64,000 nucleotides of DNA from Sphaerisporangium corydalis (GCF_025506355.1 NZ_JANZYP010000038.1:1-64000), one strand, 5' to 3'; numbered from the stretch's first letter, positions 43,605 through 52,329 are shown. Notes: generated from the letters alone by a model not told the origin. Program-made: numbers and translations.

Positions 43605-45199
43605 GCGCCCTCCCTCGAATCGGCGGTGACCAGGGCCGCGCCTTTTTCGCCGATCATCATGCTCGCGGCGTTCGTGTTGCCGGAGATCATGGCCGGCATC
43701 ACCGACGCGTCGATCACGCGCAGCCCGGACAGGCCGTGGACGCGCAGCCGGTGGTCGACGACGGACATCGGGTCGGCGCCCATCCGGCACGTCCCCACCG
43801 GGTGGTAGGACGTGTCGCCGTTCTCCCGCGCGTAGGCGACCAGTTCGTCGTCGGTCCGGACGTCCTTCCCCGGGACCAGCTCGAACGCGCGGTACGCGTC
43901 GAGCGCCGGATCCTCGACGACGCGGCGCGCGATGCGCATCCCGGCGACCAGCCGCGCGCGGTCGGCCTCGTCGGCGAGGAAACGCGGCCGGATCGCCGGA
44001 GGGGCCGTCGGGTCGGCTGACCTGATGTGGATGGACCCGGCGGACTCCGGCCGCAGCGGATAGACGCCGACGGTCATGCCGGGAGCGGTGTCGAGGCGCC
44101 GGGTCGCTCCCGCGCCGTAGCTGGCCGGGGCGAAGTGGAACTGGATGTCGGGCCGGGGCTCGGCGTCGGACGAGCGGACGAAGCCGTGGCCGAGCGCGAT
44201 GGGAAGGCTGAGCAGGCCGCGGCGGCGCGTCAGGTACGTCGCGACCTCGCGGGCCAGGCGCAGGCCGCGCGAGCGCTCGTTGAACGTGATGGGACGGGTG
44301 ACCCGCCAGCGCAGCCGGGTCGCGTAGTGGTCGCGGAAATGCTCGCCCACCCCTGGCAGGTGGTGCACGACCGGCACCCCGGCCGCGGCGAGCACATCGG
44401 CGGAGCCGACGCCCGACAGTTCGAGCAGGTGCGGCGACTGGACGGTCCCGGCGCTGACGATCACCTCGCGCCCGCAGTCGGCCTGCCGGCTGCCGCCCTG
44501 GTGGCGGTAGGTGACGCCGACGCAGCGTTTGCCGTCGAACCTGAGGCGGGTGACGTGCGCGTCGGTGAGCACGGTCAGGTTGGGCCGGCGCAGCGCACGG
44601 CGGAGATAGGTCCCGGCGACCGACGAGCGGCGGCCGCCGTCGTGGTTGACCTGGTAGTAGCCGAATCCTTCCTGGTCACCGGAGTTGTAGTCGGGGTTCT
44701 CCGGGTATCCGGCCTTCTGCGCGGCCAGCAGGAACGCGTCGCACAGCTCGTCGCGCTCACGCGGCAGTCCGACGCTGATCAGCCCTTCGCCGCCCCGGCT
44801 CGGCCCGCCGATCCCCGTACGCTCCAGGCTCTTGAAGTACGGCAGGACGCCGGCCCACGACCAGCCGGGGTTGCCGAGGCGTTCCCACTCGTCGTAGTCC
44901 TCGCGCTGACCGCGGACGAAGATCATGCCGTTGATCTGGTTGGACCCCCCGAGCAGGCGTCCGCGCGGAATGCTCACGCTCCGGCCGCCGATCGTCGGAT
45001 CGGCTTCGGTCTCGAAGCACCAGTCGTACCTGGGGTTTCCCATGAGGATGGTCTCCGCGGCCGGGATCGACAGCAGCGGGCTGCGCCGCCGCGACCCCGA
45101 CTCCAGCAGGAGCACCCGTGTGCCGGGGTCCTCCGACAACCGCGACGCCAGCACGCACCCCGCCGCGCCGGCCCCCACGATGATGTAGTCGGCCCGCAT
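43601..45199 (-). CDS. GMC-family FAD oxidoreductase (choline dehydrogenase-like)
   Basis: 532 residues. FAD motif YIIVGAGAAGCVLASRL at the N-terminus, GMC signatures GRLLGGSNQINGM and VIVSAGTVQSPHLLELSGVG, catalytic His in YHPVGTCRMG and Asn in SGNTNAA. GMC enzymes oxidise primary alcohols to aldehydes or acids. ATG 45199 follows the dioxygenase TAG with no gap. In the proposed pathway it could carry a methyl-derived alcohol towards the carboxylate needed for lactam closure (inference). Confidence 0.85.
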   Translation of the reverse strand: MRADYIIVGAGAAGCVLASRLSEDPGTRVLLLESGSRRRSPLLSIPAAETILMGNPRYDWCFETEADPTIGGRSVSIPRGRLLGGSNQINGMIFVRGQREDYDEWERLGNPGWSWAGVLPYFKSLERTGIGGPSRGGEGLISVGLPRERDELCDAFLLAAQKAGYPENPDYNSGDQEGFGYYQVNHDGGRRSSVAGTYLRRALRRPNLTVLTDAHVTRLRFDGKRCVGVTYRHQGGSRQADCGREVIVSAGTVQSPHLLELSGVGSADVLAAAGVPVVHHLPGVGEHFRDHYATRLRWRVTRPITFNERSRGLRLAREVATYLTRRRGLLSLPIALGHGFVRSSDAEPRPDIQFHFAPASYGAGATRRLDTAPGMTVGVYPLRPESAGSIHIRSADPTAPPAIRPRFLADEADRARLVAGMRIARRVVEDPALDAYRAFELVPGKDVRTDDELVAYARENGDTSYHPVGTCRMGADPMSVVDHRLRVHGLSGLRVIDASVMPAMISGNTNAASMMIGEKGAALVTADSREGA

Positions 45200-46036
45200 C
45201 TAACGGGCCGCCGCGAGAGTGGTCCGGTGCATCAGGCGCCGGTGGTTGACGTCGTCGTAGTAGGTGGCCATGTGCATGGCGCTGCGGTTGTCCCACAGGA
45301 TGATGTCGCCGACCTGCCATCGGTGCCGGTAGGTGAAACGCGGCATCGTGGCGAACTCCTGCAGGAACGTGATGAGCGGCCGGCTCTCGTCCTCGTCCAT
45401 CCCCTGGATGCGCCACGGCACGTTGCCGCCCACGTACAGGGCCTTGCGTCCGCTCTCGTCGTGCACCTTGACGATGGGGTGCGCGACGTCCGTCCAGTCC
45501 TCGCGTTCCTCGGCGGTGGGAGGCGGCCGGTCGGGGTAGTTGTAGGGCCGGGACTGGACGCGGCTGATGACGACCTTGAGGTCGGCGATCCGGTCCTTGA
45601 CCCTGACCGGGAGCGCGTCGTAGGCGGCGTGCATGTTGCCGTACCACGTGTCCCCGCCGACCGGCGGGATCTCCCGCGCGTACAGCATCGATCCCGTCGG
45701 CGGGCCGGTCAGGTACGCGCCGTCGCTGTGCCACACGCGGCCGCTGTACGCCGAGCCGATCGGCTTGCCGTCTCGGGTCAGATTCGACAGGACGAGTATC
45801 TCGGGGTGGTCGTCGGCGTTGAACCGGGACCGTGTGTAGGTGAGCACCTCGCCGAACCTGCGGGTGAATTCCACCTGCTGCTCCGGGGTCATCTTCTGGC
45901 CCCTGATCAGCAAAATGGTGGTGTCGATCCAGGCCCGATAGATGCGCTCGAAGTCGTGATCTGAAATACGACCTGTGACATCGATTCCGCGGACTTCAGT
46001 GCCAATGGTTTCCGTAATGGGAATCAACTCGGGCAT
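45200..46036 (-). CDS. TauD-family Fe(II)/2-oxoglutarate dioxygenase
   Basis: 278 residues from ATG 46036 (GAGG 8 bp upstream). Facial triad His103-x-Asp105 (VWHSDGAY) and His255 (AMHMATYY), with Arg271 (MHRTT) for 2-oxoglutarate. As the first gene of the 14-gene leftward operon it probably hydroxylates the amino-acid scaffold. The tabtoxin cluster also has a non-haem dioxygenase (TblC, related to clavaminate synthase); TauD is the same fold but direct orthology is not shown. Confidence 0.82.
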   Translation of the reverse strand: MPELIPITETIGTEVRGIDVTGRISDHDFERIYRAWIDTTILLIRGQKMTPEQQVEFTRRFGEVLTYTRSRFNADDHPEILVLSNLTRDGKPIGSAYSGRVWHSDGAYLTGPPTGSMLYAREIPPVGGDTWYGNMHAAYDALPVRVKDRIADLKVVISRVQSRPYNYPDRPPPTAEEREDWTDVAHPIVKVHDESGRKALYVGGNVPWRIQGMDEDESRPLITFLQEFATMPRFTYRHRWQVGDIILWDNRSAMHMATYYDDVNHRRLMHRTTLAAAR

Positions 46037-46399
46037 GGCTGAACCTCGCATAGACCCCGTAGCGGCGACGGCCGGAGCATACGACACTGTCACAGCGGCA
46101 CACAAGATAGCAAGAAACTTTCACCAATCGATATAGGTCCCGCGTCCGGCCACGATAAGTGGCGCACCGAAACCCGCTCACCGGCACTGACTAGGTGGTT
46201 TACATGTTACAAACTCCTCACTTAAATACGAGCGACCCATACTGCGATTTCGGTCGGTCCAGCGCGATTGATACGACCCTTTGCCGCCCGTCGGCCGCGT
46301 GTTACGCTCTTGCCGCGTGTTCGATGGCTGGAAACTCAAAGGCGAGAAATCCATCCCACTGGCAAGGTTTAGACACCGGTTAGACCAGGGAGGGACAGG
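46037..46399. promoter_or_regulatory. Divergent promoter region of the biosynthetic cluster
   Basis: 363 bp, markedly AT-richer than the surroundings, without a credible gene. Leftward promoter candidate: TTGTGT (46105-46100), 18 bp, TATGCT (46081-46076), about 40 bp from the dioxygenase start. Rightward candidate: TTGCCG (46281-46286), 16 bp, TACGCT (46303-46308). Close to the methyltransferase start lies a near-repeat TTTAGACACC/GTTAGACCAG, then GGGAGGGACAGG as ribosome site. A 62-codon plus-strand ORF (46195-46383) has no coding character. Confidence 0.5.
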
Positions 46400-47098
46400 G
46401 TGCCGCGATCCAAACCGGAGCTCGCTCGCATTCACGACTACTATTGCCTGCCACGCTCCGTCGGCTCCGCTCATCAGAGCATCTACGACATCTGGGAGAA
46501 CGGCGACGCCTTCAACGACTCCGTCACCCCGTCGACCTACGTCCCCGAGTACCGATCGCACATCACCCTCAAGATCCGCATGCTGACCGCGCCTGAGGCG
46601 ACGGTGCTGTCGCTCGGCTGCGGCAACGGCTTCGTCGAAGCCGACCTGGTCGCGCACGGCCGCGACACGCGCGCCATCGACTGCAACGCCGAAGCCGTCG
46701 AGCTGACCAGGAAGAAGGGGGTCGACGCGCGCACCGTCGACTTCTTCGAGCTGCGCCCGGAGGACGCCGCGGACGTGTCGGCCGTCTACGCCGACGGCCT
46801 GCTCGGCCACCTCTTCGACGCCACCGAGGAACTGGCCCCCGCGCTCGGCAAACTCCGCGACCTGGCCCTGCGGCCGGGGACCTACCTGATCCTTTCCAAC
46901 GACGCTCCACGCGACGGCAAGGCCGACTTCGCGCCGCACGAGCACGTGGACGGGTTCTGGTTCATCGCGAGGGACTATCTGCACAAGAGCCTGGCGTCTT
47001 TCGGGTTCGAGCCGGAAGAAAGCTACTACTTTCCTTACCAGCGGCCGGTGAGCGGCATGCGCAACCGCACGATATGCGTCGCGCGCGTACCCGGATGA
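46400..47098 (+). CDS. SAM-dependent methyltransferase (TblA-like candidate)
   Basis: 232 residues, GTG start behind GGGAGGGACAGG. SAM motif I VLSLGCGNGFVEADL, followed by the acidic AIDCNAEAVEL and LYxDGLLGHLF-type motifs; class I Rossmann methyltransferase. First gene of the rightward operon. In tabtoxinine-beta-lactam the lactam carbonyl carbon is thought to come from the one-carbon pool, and the TblA protein is regarded as a methyltransferase (both recalled). A C-methyltransferase here would fit that chemistry, but target and orthology are inferred. Confidence 0.8.
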   Translation: MPRSKPELARIHDYYCLPRSVGSAHQSIYDIWENGDAFNDSVTPSTYVPEYRSHITLKIRMLTAPEATVLSLGCGNGFVEADLVAHGRDTRAIDCNAEAVELTRKKGVDARTVDFFELRPEDAADVSAVYADGLLGHLFDATEELAPALGKLRDLALRPGTYLILSNDAPRDGKADFAPHEHVDGFWFIARDYLHKSLASFGFEPEESYYFPYQRPVSGMRNRTICVARVPG

Positions 47099-47116
47099 TC
47101 GGATCCTACCTTGCCA

Positions 47117-48349
47117 ATGTCGGTTGAATTCGCGGAGCGACTGCTGCCGCGGCTTCCCGAGATCGTCGCGAGTCAGGGCACACCGTTCCACATTTACGAC
47201 GCGCGCGGAATCGTGGCCGCGCACAAGGCGCTGGCCCGCGCGTTCGGTGAAATCCCCTACCGGCAGTATTTCGCGGTGAAGGCCTTGCCCAACCCGGCCG
47301 TCCTCGCGTTGCTGCGGGCCGCGGGAAGCGGTTTCGACTGTTCTTCCCCGGTGGAATTGCGTATCGCGGCGGCGGTCGGCGCGCGGCGCGGCGACGTCGT
47401 TTTCACCTCCAACAACACCACGCCGGCCGAATACAGGTCGGCACGCGACGCCGGCGCGCTGATAACGTTCGACGACAGGTCGTTCGCGGAGAAAGCCGAC
47501 GAGCTTCCCGAGGTCGTCGCCTTTCGCGTCTCCCCCACCGGTCTCGCCGCCGGCTCCCCGCTCATGGGCGACGCGGCGCACAGCAAGTTCGGCGTCCCCG
47601 CCGGCGAGCTCGCCGCCGCGTACGCGGACGCGGCGGCCCGGGGCGCGCGGCGGTTCGGCATCCACGGCATGACGTGCGCCAACGAGCTCGACACCGGCCG
47701 CGCCGCGCAGGCCGCCGCCGACGTCATCCGGCTCGGGGCGCGTGTCGCCGAGGAGGCCGGGATCGAGCTGGAGTACGTGAACGTCGGCGGCGGTCTCGGC
47801 ATCCCCTACCGCCTGGACGACGAACCCATCGACATCACCGCCTACGCGGACGAGATCCTCGCGGCGCGGGAGAAGATCTTCGGCGTCGACGGGCCGCGCG
47901 TCATCACCGAGATCGGCCGGTACGTGACCGGCCCGCACGGCGTCCTGGTCACACGCGTCATCAACCGCTGCCGCAAGGGCCACGAGATCGCCGGTGTGGA
48001 CGCCTCGATGTCGTCGCTGATGCGGCCCGCCATGTACGGCGCGTACCACCACGTCTCCCTCCCCTACGCCGAGGGACGGCCCGCCGGCAGGTTCGACGTC
48101 GTCGGCGCGCTCTGCGAGAACATGGACAGGTTCGCCGTCGGCCGCGAGCTGCCGGAGCCACGCGACGGCGACATCGCGCTCATCCACGACACCGGAGCAC
48201 ACGGCCACGCCATGGGCTTCACCTACAACGGCCGCCTGCGACCCGCCGAATTGATGCTCACCGACGCCGGCGACGTGGTGGAGATCCGGCGTGCCGAGAC
48301 CTACGAGGACTACATGGCGACCGTCCGCTGGGAGTTCGATCGTGGATAG
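47117..48349 (+). CDS. LysA-like fold-III PLP decarboxylase (TabA-like)
   Basis: 410 residues from ATG 47117; a TTG two codons upstream has no better ribosome site. PLP Lys55 in YFAVKALPNP, barrel motifs NVGGGLGIPY and EIGRYVTGP, catalytic-loop Cys near 333 (ALCENMDRF) and C-terminal PLP/substrate motif FTYNGRLRPAE. This is the diaminopimelate/ornithine decarboxylase family. The substrate-side motif HGMTCANELD replaces the usual HIGSQ, hinting at an altered substrate. Next to a DapD-like gene it recalls tabA of tabtoxin; BtrK of butirosin, in the same fold, is the alternative model. Confidence 0.85.
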   Translation: MSVEFAERLLPRLPEIVASQGTPFHIYDARGIVAAHKALARAFGEIPYRQYFAVKALPNPAVLALLRAAGSGFDCSSPVELRIAAAVGARRGDVVFTSNNTTPAEYRSARDAGALITFDDRSFAEKADELPEVVAFRVSPTGLAAGSPLMGDAAHSKFGVPAGELAAAYADAAARGARRFGIHGMTCANELDTGRAAQAAADVIRLGARVAEEAGIELEYVNVGGGLGIPYRLDDEPIDITAYADEILAAREKIFGVDGPRVITEIGRYVTGPHGVLVTRVINRCRKGHEIAGVDASMSSLMRPAMYGAYHHVSLPYAEGRPAGRFDVVGALCENMDRFAVGRELPEPRDGDIALIHDTGAHGHAMGFTYNGRLRPAELMLTDAGDVVEIRRAETYEDYMATVRWEFDRG

Positions 48350-49160
48350 AAGCATGGTCGAGACCGCCTTCGAGCGCCGGGACTCGTTGTCCGAGGACGA
48401 CCTCGCGGCCCTCGCACCCCACGTCACCGCCGGCCTTGAGGCCCTCGACCGCGGAGAGCTGCGCGCGGCGCGGCCGGAGGGGCCGGAGTGGGTGGTCGAC
48501 ACCTTCGTGAAGAAGGTCATCCTGCTGTCGTTCCTGACCCGCCGGAACGAGGTCGGCGCCGGCGGCCCGCGACGACCGAAGAGCTTCGACAAGATGGCGC
48601 TCAAGTTCGAGGACTGGGACGACGACGCCTTCCGCGGGGCGCGCCTGCGTGTGGTCCCCGGCGGCGTCGTCCGCCACGGCGCGTACGTGGCGCCCGGGGC
48701 CGTGCTGATGCCGTGCTTCGTCAACGTCGGCGCCCACATCGGCCCCGGCACGATGATCGACACCTGGGCCACCGTCGGCTCCTGCGCGCAGATCGGTGCG
48801 CGCTGCCACATCTCCGGCGGGGCCGGCATCGGCGGCGTCCTGGAACCCCTCGGTGAGCAGCCGGTGATCGTCGAGGACGACGTCTTCGTCGGCGCGCGCT
48901 CGGAGATCGCCGAAGGGGTGGTCGTGCGGCGTGGCGCCGTGCTCGGCATGGGGGTGTTCCTCGGCAGGTCCACCCCCATCGTCGACCGCGCCACGGGAAA
49001 GGTCACCTACGGCGAGGTCCCCGAGAACGCCGTCGTCGTCCCGGGCTCCCGTGTCGACGCGAACAATCCCGATATTTCGATCTCCGCGGCGATCATCGTC
49101 AAATACGCCGACGAGCGCACCCGCGGCAAGACGGCCCTGAACGACCTCGCGCGCGAGTGA
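48342..49160 (+). CDS. DapD-like tetrahydrodipicolinate N-acyltransferase (TabB-like)
   Basis: 272 residues from GTG 48342, overlapping the decarboxylase gene by 8 bp; ATG 48354 is the alternative. Left-handed beta-helix hexapeptide repeats, and extensive similarity from memory to the E. coli type of DapD: VETAFERR at the start, TMIDTWATVGSCAQIG, GGAGIGGVLEPL, FVGARSEIAEGV, MGVFLGRSTPI, IIVKYADERTRGK. DapD succinylates tetrahydrodipicolinate in lysine formation; TabB of tabtoxin is a relative. Actinobacterial housekeeping DapD is a longer, different type, so this gene is probably specialised and acquired. Confidence 0.88.
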   Translation: MDRSMVETAFERRDSLSEDDLAALAPHVTAGLEALDRGELRAARPEGPEWVVDTFVKKVILLSFLTRRNEVGAGGPRRPKSFDKMALKFEDWDDDAFRGARLRVVPGGVVRHGAYVAPGAVLMPCFVNVGAHIGPGTMIDTWATVGSCAQIGARCHISGGAGIGGVLEPLGEQPVIVEDDVFVGARSEIAEGVVVRRGAVLGMGVFLGRSTPIVDRATGKVTYGEVPENAVVVPGSRVDANNPDISISAAIIVKYADERTRGKTALNDLARE

Positions 49161-50332
49161 GTCCGTCGATGCCGTCGACGCGACCGACGCCGGCGCCGAG
49201 CGCGTTCGACCGGCTGCGCGCGCTGCTGGCGGGGATCCCCGCACCCCCTGGCGTCACCACGATCCCCCTGCATCTCGGCGAGGCCCGCCTCGTCACGCCG
49301 CCGGTGGACGGCCGTCTCCTCGGTGAGGTGGACGGCTGGACGCGCTACCCGCCGCTCGGCGGCACACCTGAACTCCGCGCCGCCTACACCGGCTGGCTGG
49401 AACGCCGCTTCGGCCCCCACCTGCGCGCGGCCGTGGACGAAGGATCGCTCGCCATCGAGCCGACCCCCGGCACGAAGCAGGCCGTCACGGCCGCCGTCAC
49501 CCTCGCCGTCCACCCGCGCGCCCCGGCGGTCGTCCTGCCCAACCCCTTCTACCCCACCTACCACGCGGCGGTGCAGGCCGCGGGAGGCCGTGCGATCCTC
49601 TACGGCCACACGCCGGAGGTCCCCGCCGCCGTGGCCGCCCACCCGGGTGTCGCCGCGGTCGTCGTCTGCTCACCGGGAAACCCCCGCGGTGAGACGCACG
49701 CCCCTGCCACGGTGCGCGCCATCAGCGCGGCGGCGCGGGCGGCCGGCGCGCTGCTCGTCGTCGACGAGTGCTACATCGACCTCGTCCACGCCGCGTCGGC
49801 GCACGACGGGTTCCTGACGCCCGGCACGGCCCGTGAGACGGGACGCTTCCTGGTCCTGCACACCCTGTCCAAACGGTCCGGGATGCCGGGCCTGCGGTCC
49901 GGTTTCGTGATCGGTGACCCGGCGAGCGTGGCGGCGTACGCGAACCACAACCGCGCCTGCGGTGTCTCCCAGGCGGCGCCGGTGTGCGCGGTGGCGGCAC
50001 GCCTGTGGGCCGACGACGCGCACGTCGCGCACCTGCGGTCCGCGGTGCGCGCCAACTGGGACACCGCGGACGAACTGCTCGGCGATCTGCCCGGTTACCA
50101 GCGGGCCGAGGCGGGATTCTTCCTCTGGTTCCCCGTACCCGACGACGAGGAGGCCGCGTGCCGGCTGTGGCGCGACGAGGCCGTGACGGTGATGCCGGGC
50201 CGCTACCTCGGCACGGCCACCGGCCTCGGCACCAACCCCGGCGCGGGTCACCTGCGCATCGCGCTCGTCCACCCGAGGGACCGCACCCGCGAGGCGCTGA
50301 CCCGCGTACGCCGGGTGCTCATGAAGCCGTGA
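49157..50332 (+). CDS. Class I/II PLP aminotransferase (DapC-like)
   Basis: 391 residues, GTG overlapping the DapD-like stop as GTGA. PLP Lys in LHTLSKRSGMPGLR (about 239), VVDECYIDL, SPGNPRG and the carboxylate-binding Arg in HLRIALVHP. By position it should aminate the N-acyl-2-amino-6-oxopimelate-type product of the preceding acyltransferase, as DapC does; the tabtoxin cluster has an aminotransferase with the proposed same role. No desuccinylase (DapE) is present in the operon. Confidence 0.85.
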   Translation: MSPSMPSTRPTPAPSAFDRLRALLAGIPAPPGVTTIPLHLGEARLVTPPVDGRLLGEVDGWTRYPPLGGTPELRAAYTGWLERRFGPHLRAAVDEGSLAIEPTPGTKQAVTAAVTLAVHPRAPAVVLPNPFYPTYHAAVQAAGGRAILYGHTPEVPAAVAAHPGVAAVVVCSPGNPRGETHAPATVRAISAAARAAGALLVVDECYIDLVHAASAHDGFLTPGTARETGRFLVLHTLSKRSGMPGLRSGFVIGDPASVAAYANHNRACGVSQAAPVCAVAARLWADDAHVAHLRSAVRANWDTADELLGDLPGYQRAEAGFFLWFPVPDDEEAACRLWRDEAVTVMPGRYLGTATGLGTNPGAGHLRIALVHPRDRTREALTRVRRVLMKP

Positions 50333-50360
50333 CCACCAACGACCACAGGGGAGCTGACAG

Positions 50361-52187
50361 ATGAGCGGCGGTCTCGTCGGATGGATCGACTTCGAACGCG
50401 ACCTGACGGAGCGGGCGGACGTCGTGCACGCCATGACGGACACGATGCGCGACCGCGGCCCCGACGCGGGCGCGGTCCACATCACCCGGCACGCGGCGCT
50501 CGGCCACCGCAGGCTCACCACCCCCGGCACCACCGAAAGCCCTCAGCCGGCGCTGTTCCCCGCGCACGGCGGCCCCTCCTCAGGCGAGGGGCCCATCGCG
50601 CTCGTGTACGACGGCGCGATCTACAACCTGGCCGCCGTCCGCCGGTCCCTGGACCTGTCCCCCGCCGCCACCGACACCGACGTGCTGCTGCGGGCCTACC
50701 TGACGCACGGCGCGGACTTCGTCACCCGCCTCGTCGGCCCGTTCGCGATCGCCGTCTGGGACCCGCGCGACCGGCGGCTACTGCTGGCACGGGACCACAT
50801 GGGCCTGAAGCCGCTGTACTACCACCCCTACCCCGGCGGGATCCTGTTCGCCTCCCTCCCCAAGGGGATCATGGCGAACCCCCTCGTCACCCCGCGCCTC
50901 GACCGCTCCCTGATGACGATCGTGCTCCAGCCGCGCCTCACCCTCGCCGGTGAGACACCGCTCGCCGGCGTCCACGAGGTGAGACCCGCGCACGTCATCA
51001 CCCGCACCCCCGACCACGGCCCGGTCTCGCGCGCCTACTGGTGCCTGACGAGCGGACCCCACCCCCACACCCCCGCCGAGACCGCCGGACACGTGAGGGA
51101 CCTTCTCCACGAAGCCGTGGCGACCCAGCTCCCCGCCGCCGGCCCCTGCGCCGCGATGCTGTCCGGCGGCGTCGACTCGACCTCGGTCGCCGCACTGGCG
51201 GCCCGGTCCCTGCCGTACCCCCTCGACACGTACTGCGTCGACTTCGACAGCGACAAGGCCCACTTCGCGCCGACCGAACTACGGCCCGACGTGGACAGCC
51301 CGTACGCCGCCGCCGCGGCGGAACACATGGGAAGCAGGCACACCACTCTCACCGCGACGATGCGGGACCTGCTCGACGTGATCCCGGCGACCCGCCGCGC
51401 ACGTGACCTCCCCGGCTGGGGCCAGTTCGACGCGTCGATGTACCTGCTGTTCCGGCGAATGCGCCAGGACACCACCGTGGCCATGTCCGGTGAGGCCGCC
51501 GACGAGTTCTTCGGCGGATACCCCTACCTGTTCAAATCCGACCTGATCCGCCGCGACACCTTCCCCTGGCTCGGCGACGGCCCCAGACTCGCCGACTACC
51601 TGACCCCCGACCTCGCCCAGGACGGCGACGAGAAGGCCCGCTACGCGCAACTCCTCGGCGAAGTGCCGCGCCTGCCGGGCGAACAGGGCCTGGACGCACG
51701 CATGCGTGAGGTCCTGTACCTGGGAATGACCGGCCCGCTGGCCGTGGTCCTGGACCGCAAGGAACGCATGAGCGCCGCACAGGGCCTCCACGTACGCCTG
51801 CCGTTCTGCGACCACCGCCTGGTCCAGTACGTATGGAACGTCCCCTGGTCCATGAAATGCGCCAACGGCCTGAAAAGCCTCCTCAAGCAGGCGATGGCCG
51901 ACATCCTCCCCCCCACCACACTGAACCGCCAGAAGAGCGCCTACCCCCATGTCCAGAACCCGTCTTACGAAAAAGCCCTGGTCCACGAGGTCATGCGCAT
52001 CACGAACGCGAGCGACTCCCCCCTGCACGGAATGTTCGACACCCCCCGCCTCAACGACCTCCTACGCCGGATCGACACCGGCCGACTGAACGCCCGACTC
52101 CCCGGCGGCGCCAGCGCCGCACAACTCCTCGTCCAACTCGTCGAACTCGACGCCTGGATGCGCGCCCACCGAGTGACCCTGTCCTGA
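50361..52187 (+). CDS. Asparagine-synthetase-like enzyme lacking the glutaminase Cys (beta-lactam-synthetase-like)
   Basis: 608 residues from ATG 50361. The N-terminal Ntn-hydrolase fold is recognisable, but residue 2 is Ser (MSGGLVGWIDF) where active class B asparagine synthetases need Cys2. NGE, part of the glutamine pocket, is DGA (YDGAIYN). The C-terminal ATP domain is intact: PP-loop LSGGVDSTS (about 266), SGEAADEFFGGY (about 375), and the KSLLKQAM and RQKSAYPH region. Enzymes with a dead glutaminase but working adenylation site include the beta-lactam synthetases (BLS, CarA and, by similarity, TblS), which adenylate a carboxylate and close the ring with an internal amine. Last gene of the rightward operon. 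Confidence 0.82.
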   Translation: MSGGLVGWIDFERDLTERADVVHAMTDTMRDRGPDAGAVHITRHAALGHRRLTTPGTTESPQPALFPAHGGPSSGEGPIALVYDGAIYNLAAVRRSLDLSPAATDTDVLLRAYLTHGADFVTRLVGPFAIAVWDPRDRRLLLARDHMGLKPLYYHPYPGGILFASLPKGIMANPLVTPRLDRSLMTIVLQPRLTLAGETPLAGVHEVRPAHVITRTPDHGPVSRAYWCLTSGPHPHTPAETAGHVRDLLHEAVATQLPAAGPCAAMLSGGVDSTSVAALAARSLPYPLDTYCVDFDSDKAHFAPTELRPDVDSPYAAAAAEHMGSRHTTLTATMRDLLDVIPATRRARDLPGWGQFDASMYLLFRRMRQDTTVAMSGEAADEFFGGYPYLFKSDLIRRDTFPWLGDGPRLADYLTPDLAQDGDEKARYAQLLGEVPRLPGEQGLDARMREVLYLGMTGPLAVVLDRKERMSAAQGLHVRLPFCDHRLVQYVWNVPWSMKCANGLKSLLKQAMADILPPTTLNRQKSAYPHVQNPSYEKALVHEVMRITNASDSPLHGMFDTPRLNDLLRRIDTGRLNARLPGGASAAQLLVQLVELDAWMRAHRVTLS

Positions 52188-52189
52188 CC

Positions 52190-52329
52190 CGCTCGGTGTG
52201 CGGCGGCAGGCCGGTCAGGCAGATCGCGACGTCCCACCGGGCGTCGGCGCGCCGGCGGGCAAGGTCGCTGATCACTGATGGCCATTGGCGCTCCTCGCCG
52301 GTGGCCGGGCGGAATCCCGGACTGATCAC
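52190..52329 (-). pseudogene. Truncated fragment of an actinobacterial hypothetical protein
   Basis: A frame starting at GTG 52329 (GTGA with the SnoaL-like stop) reads VISDLARRRADARWDVAICL and TGLPPHTE. It resembles the start of a protein family common in actinobacteria (WDVAICLTDLP recalled). The homology ends at the 3' end of the asparagine-synthetase-like gene, so the gene is cut there. It marks the right border of the cluster. Confidence 0.35.

Noticed and set aside
46195-46383. 62-codon ORF in the divergent promoter region
   Set aside because: No ribosome site, atypical codon use and no family; it overlaps promoter-like sequence.
46178-49006. 942-codon ORF on the minus strand across the methyltransferase, decarboxylase and DapD-like genes
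   Set aside because: Composition is that of an antisense shadow of high-G+C genes; the plus-strand genes have clear family motifs and coupled starts.
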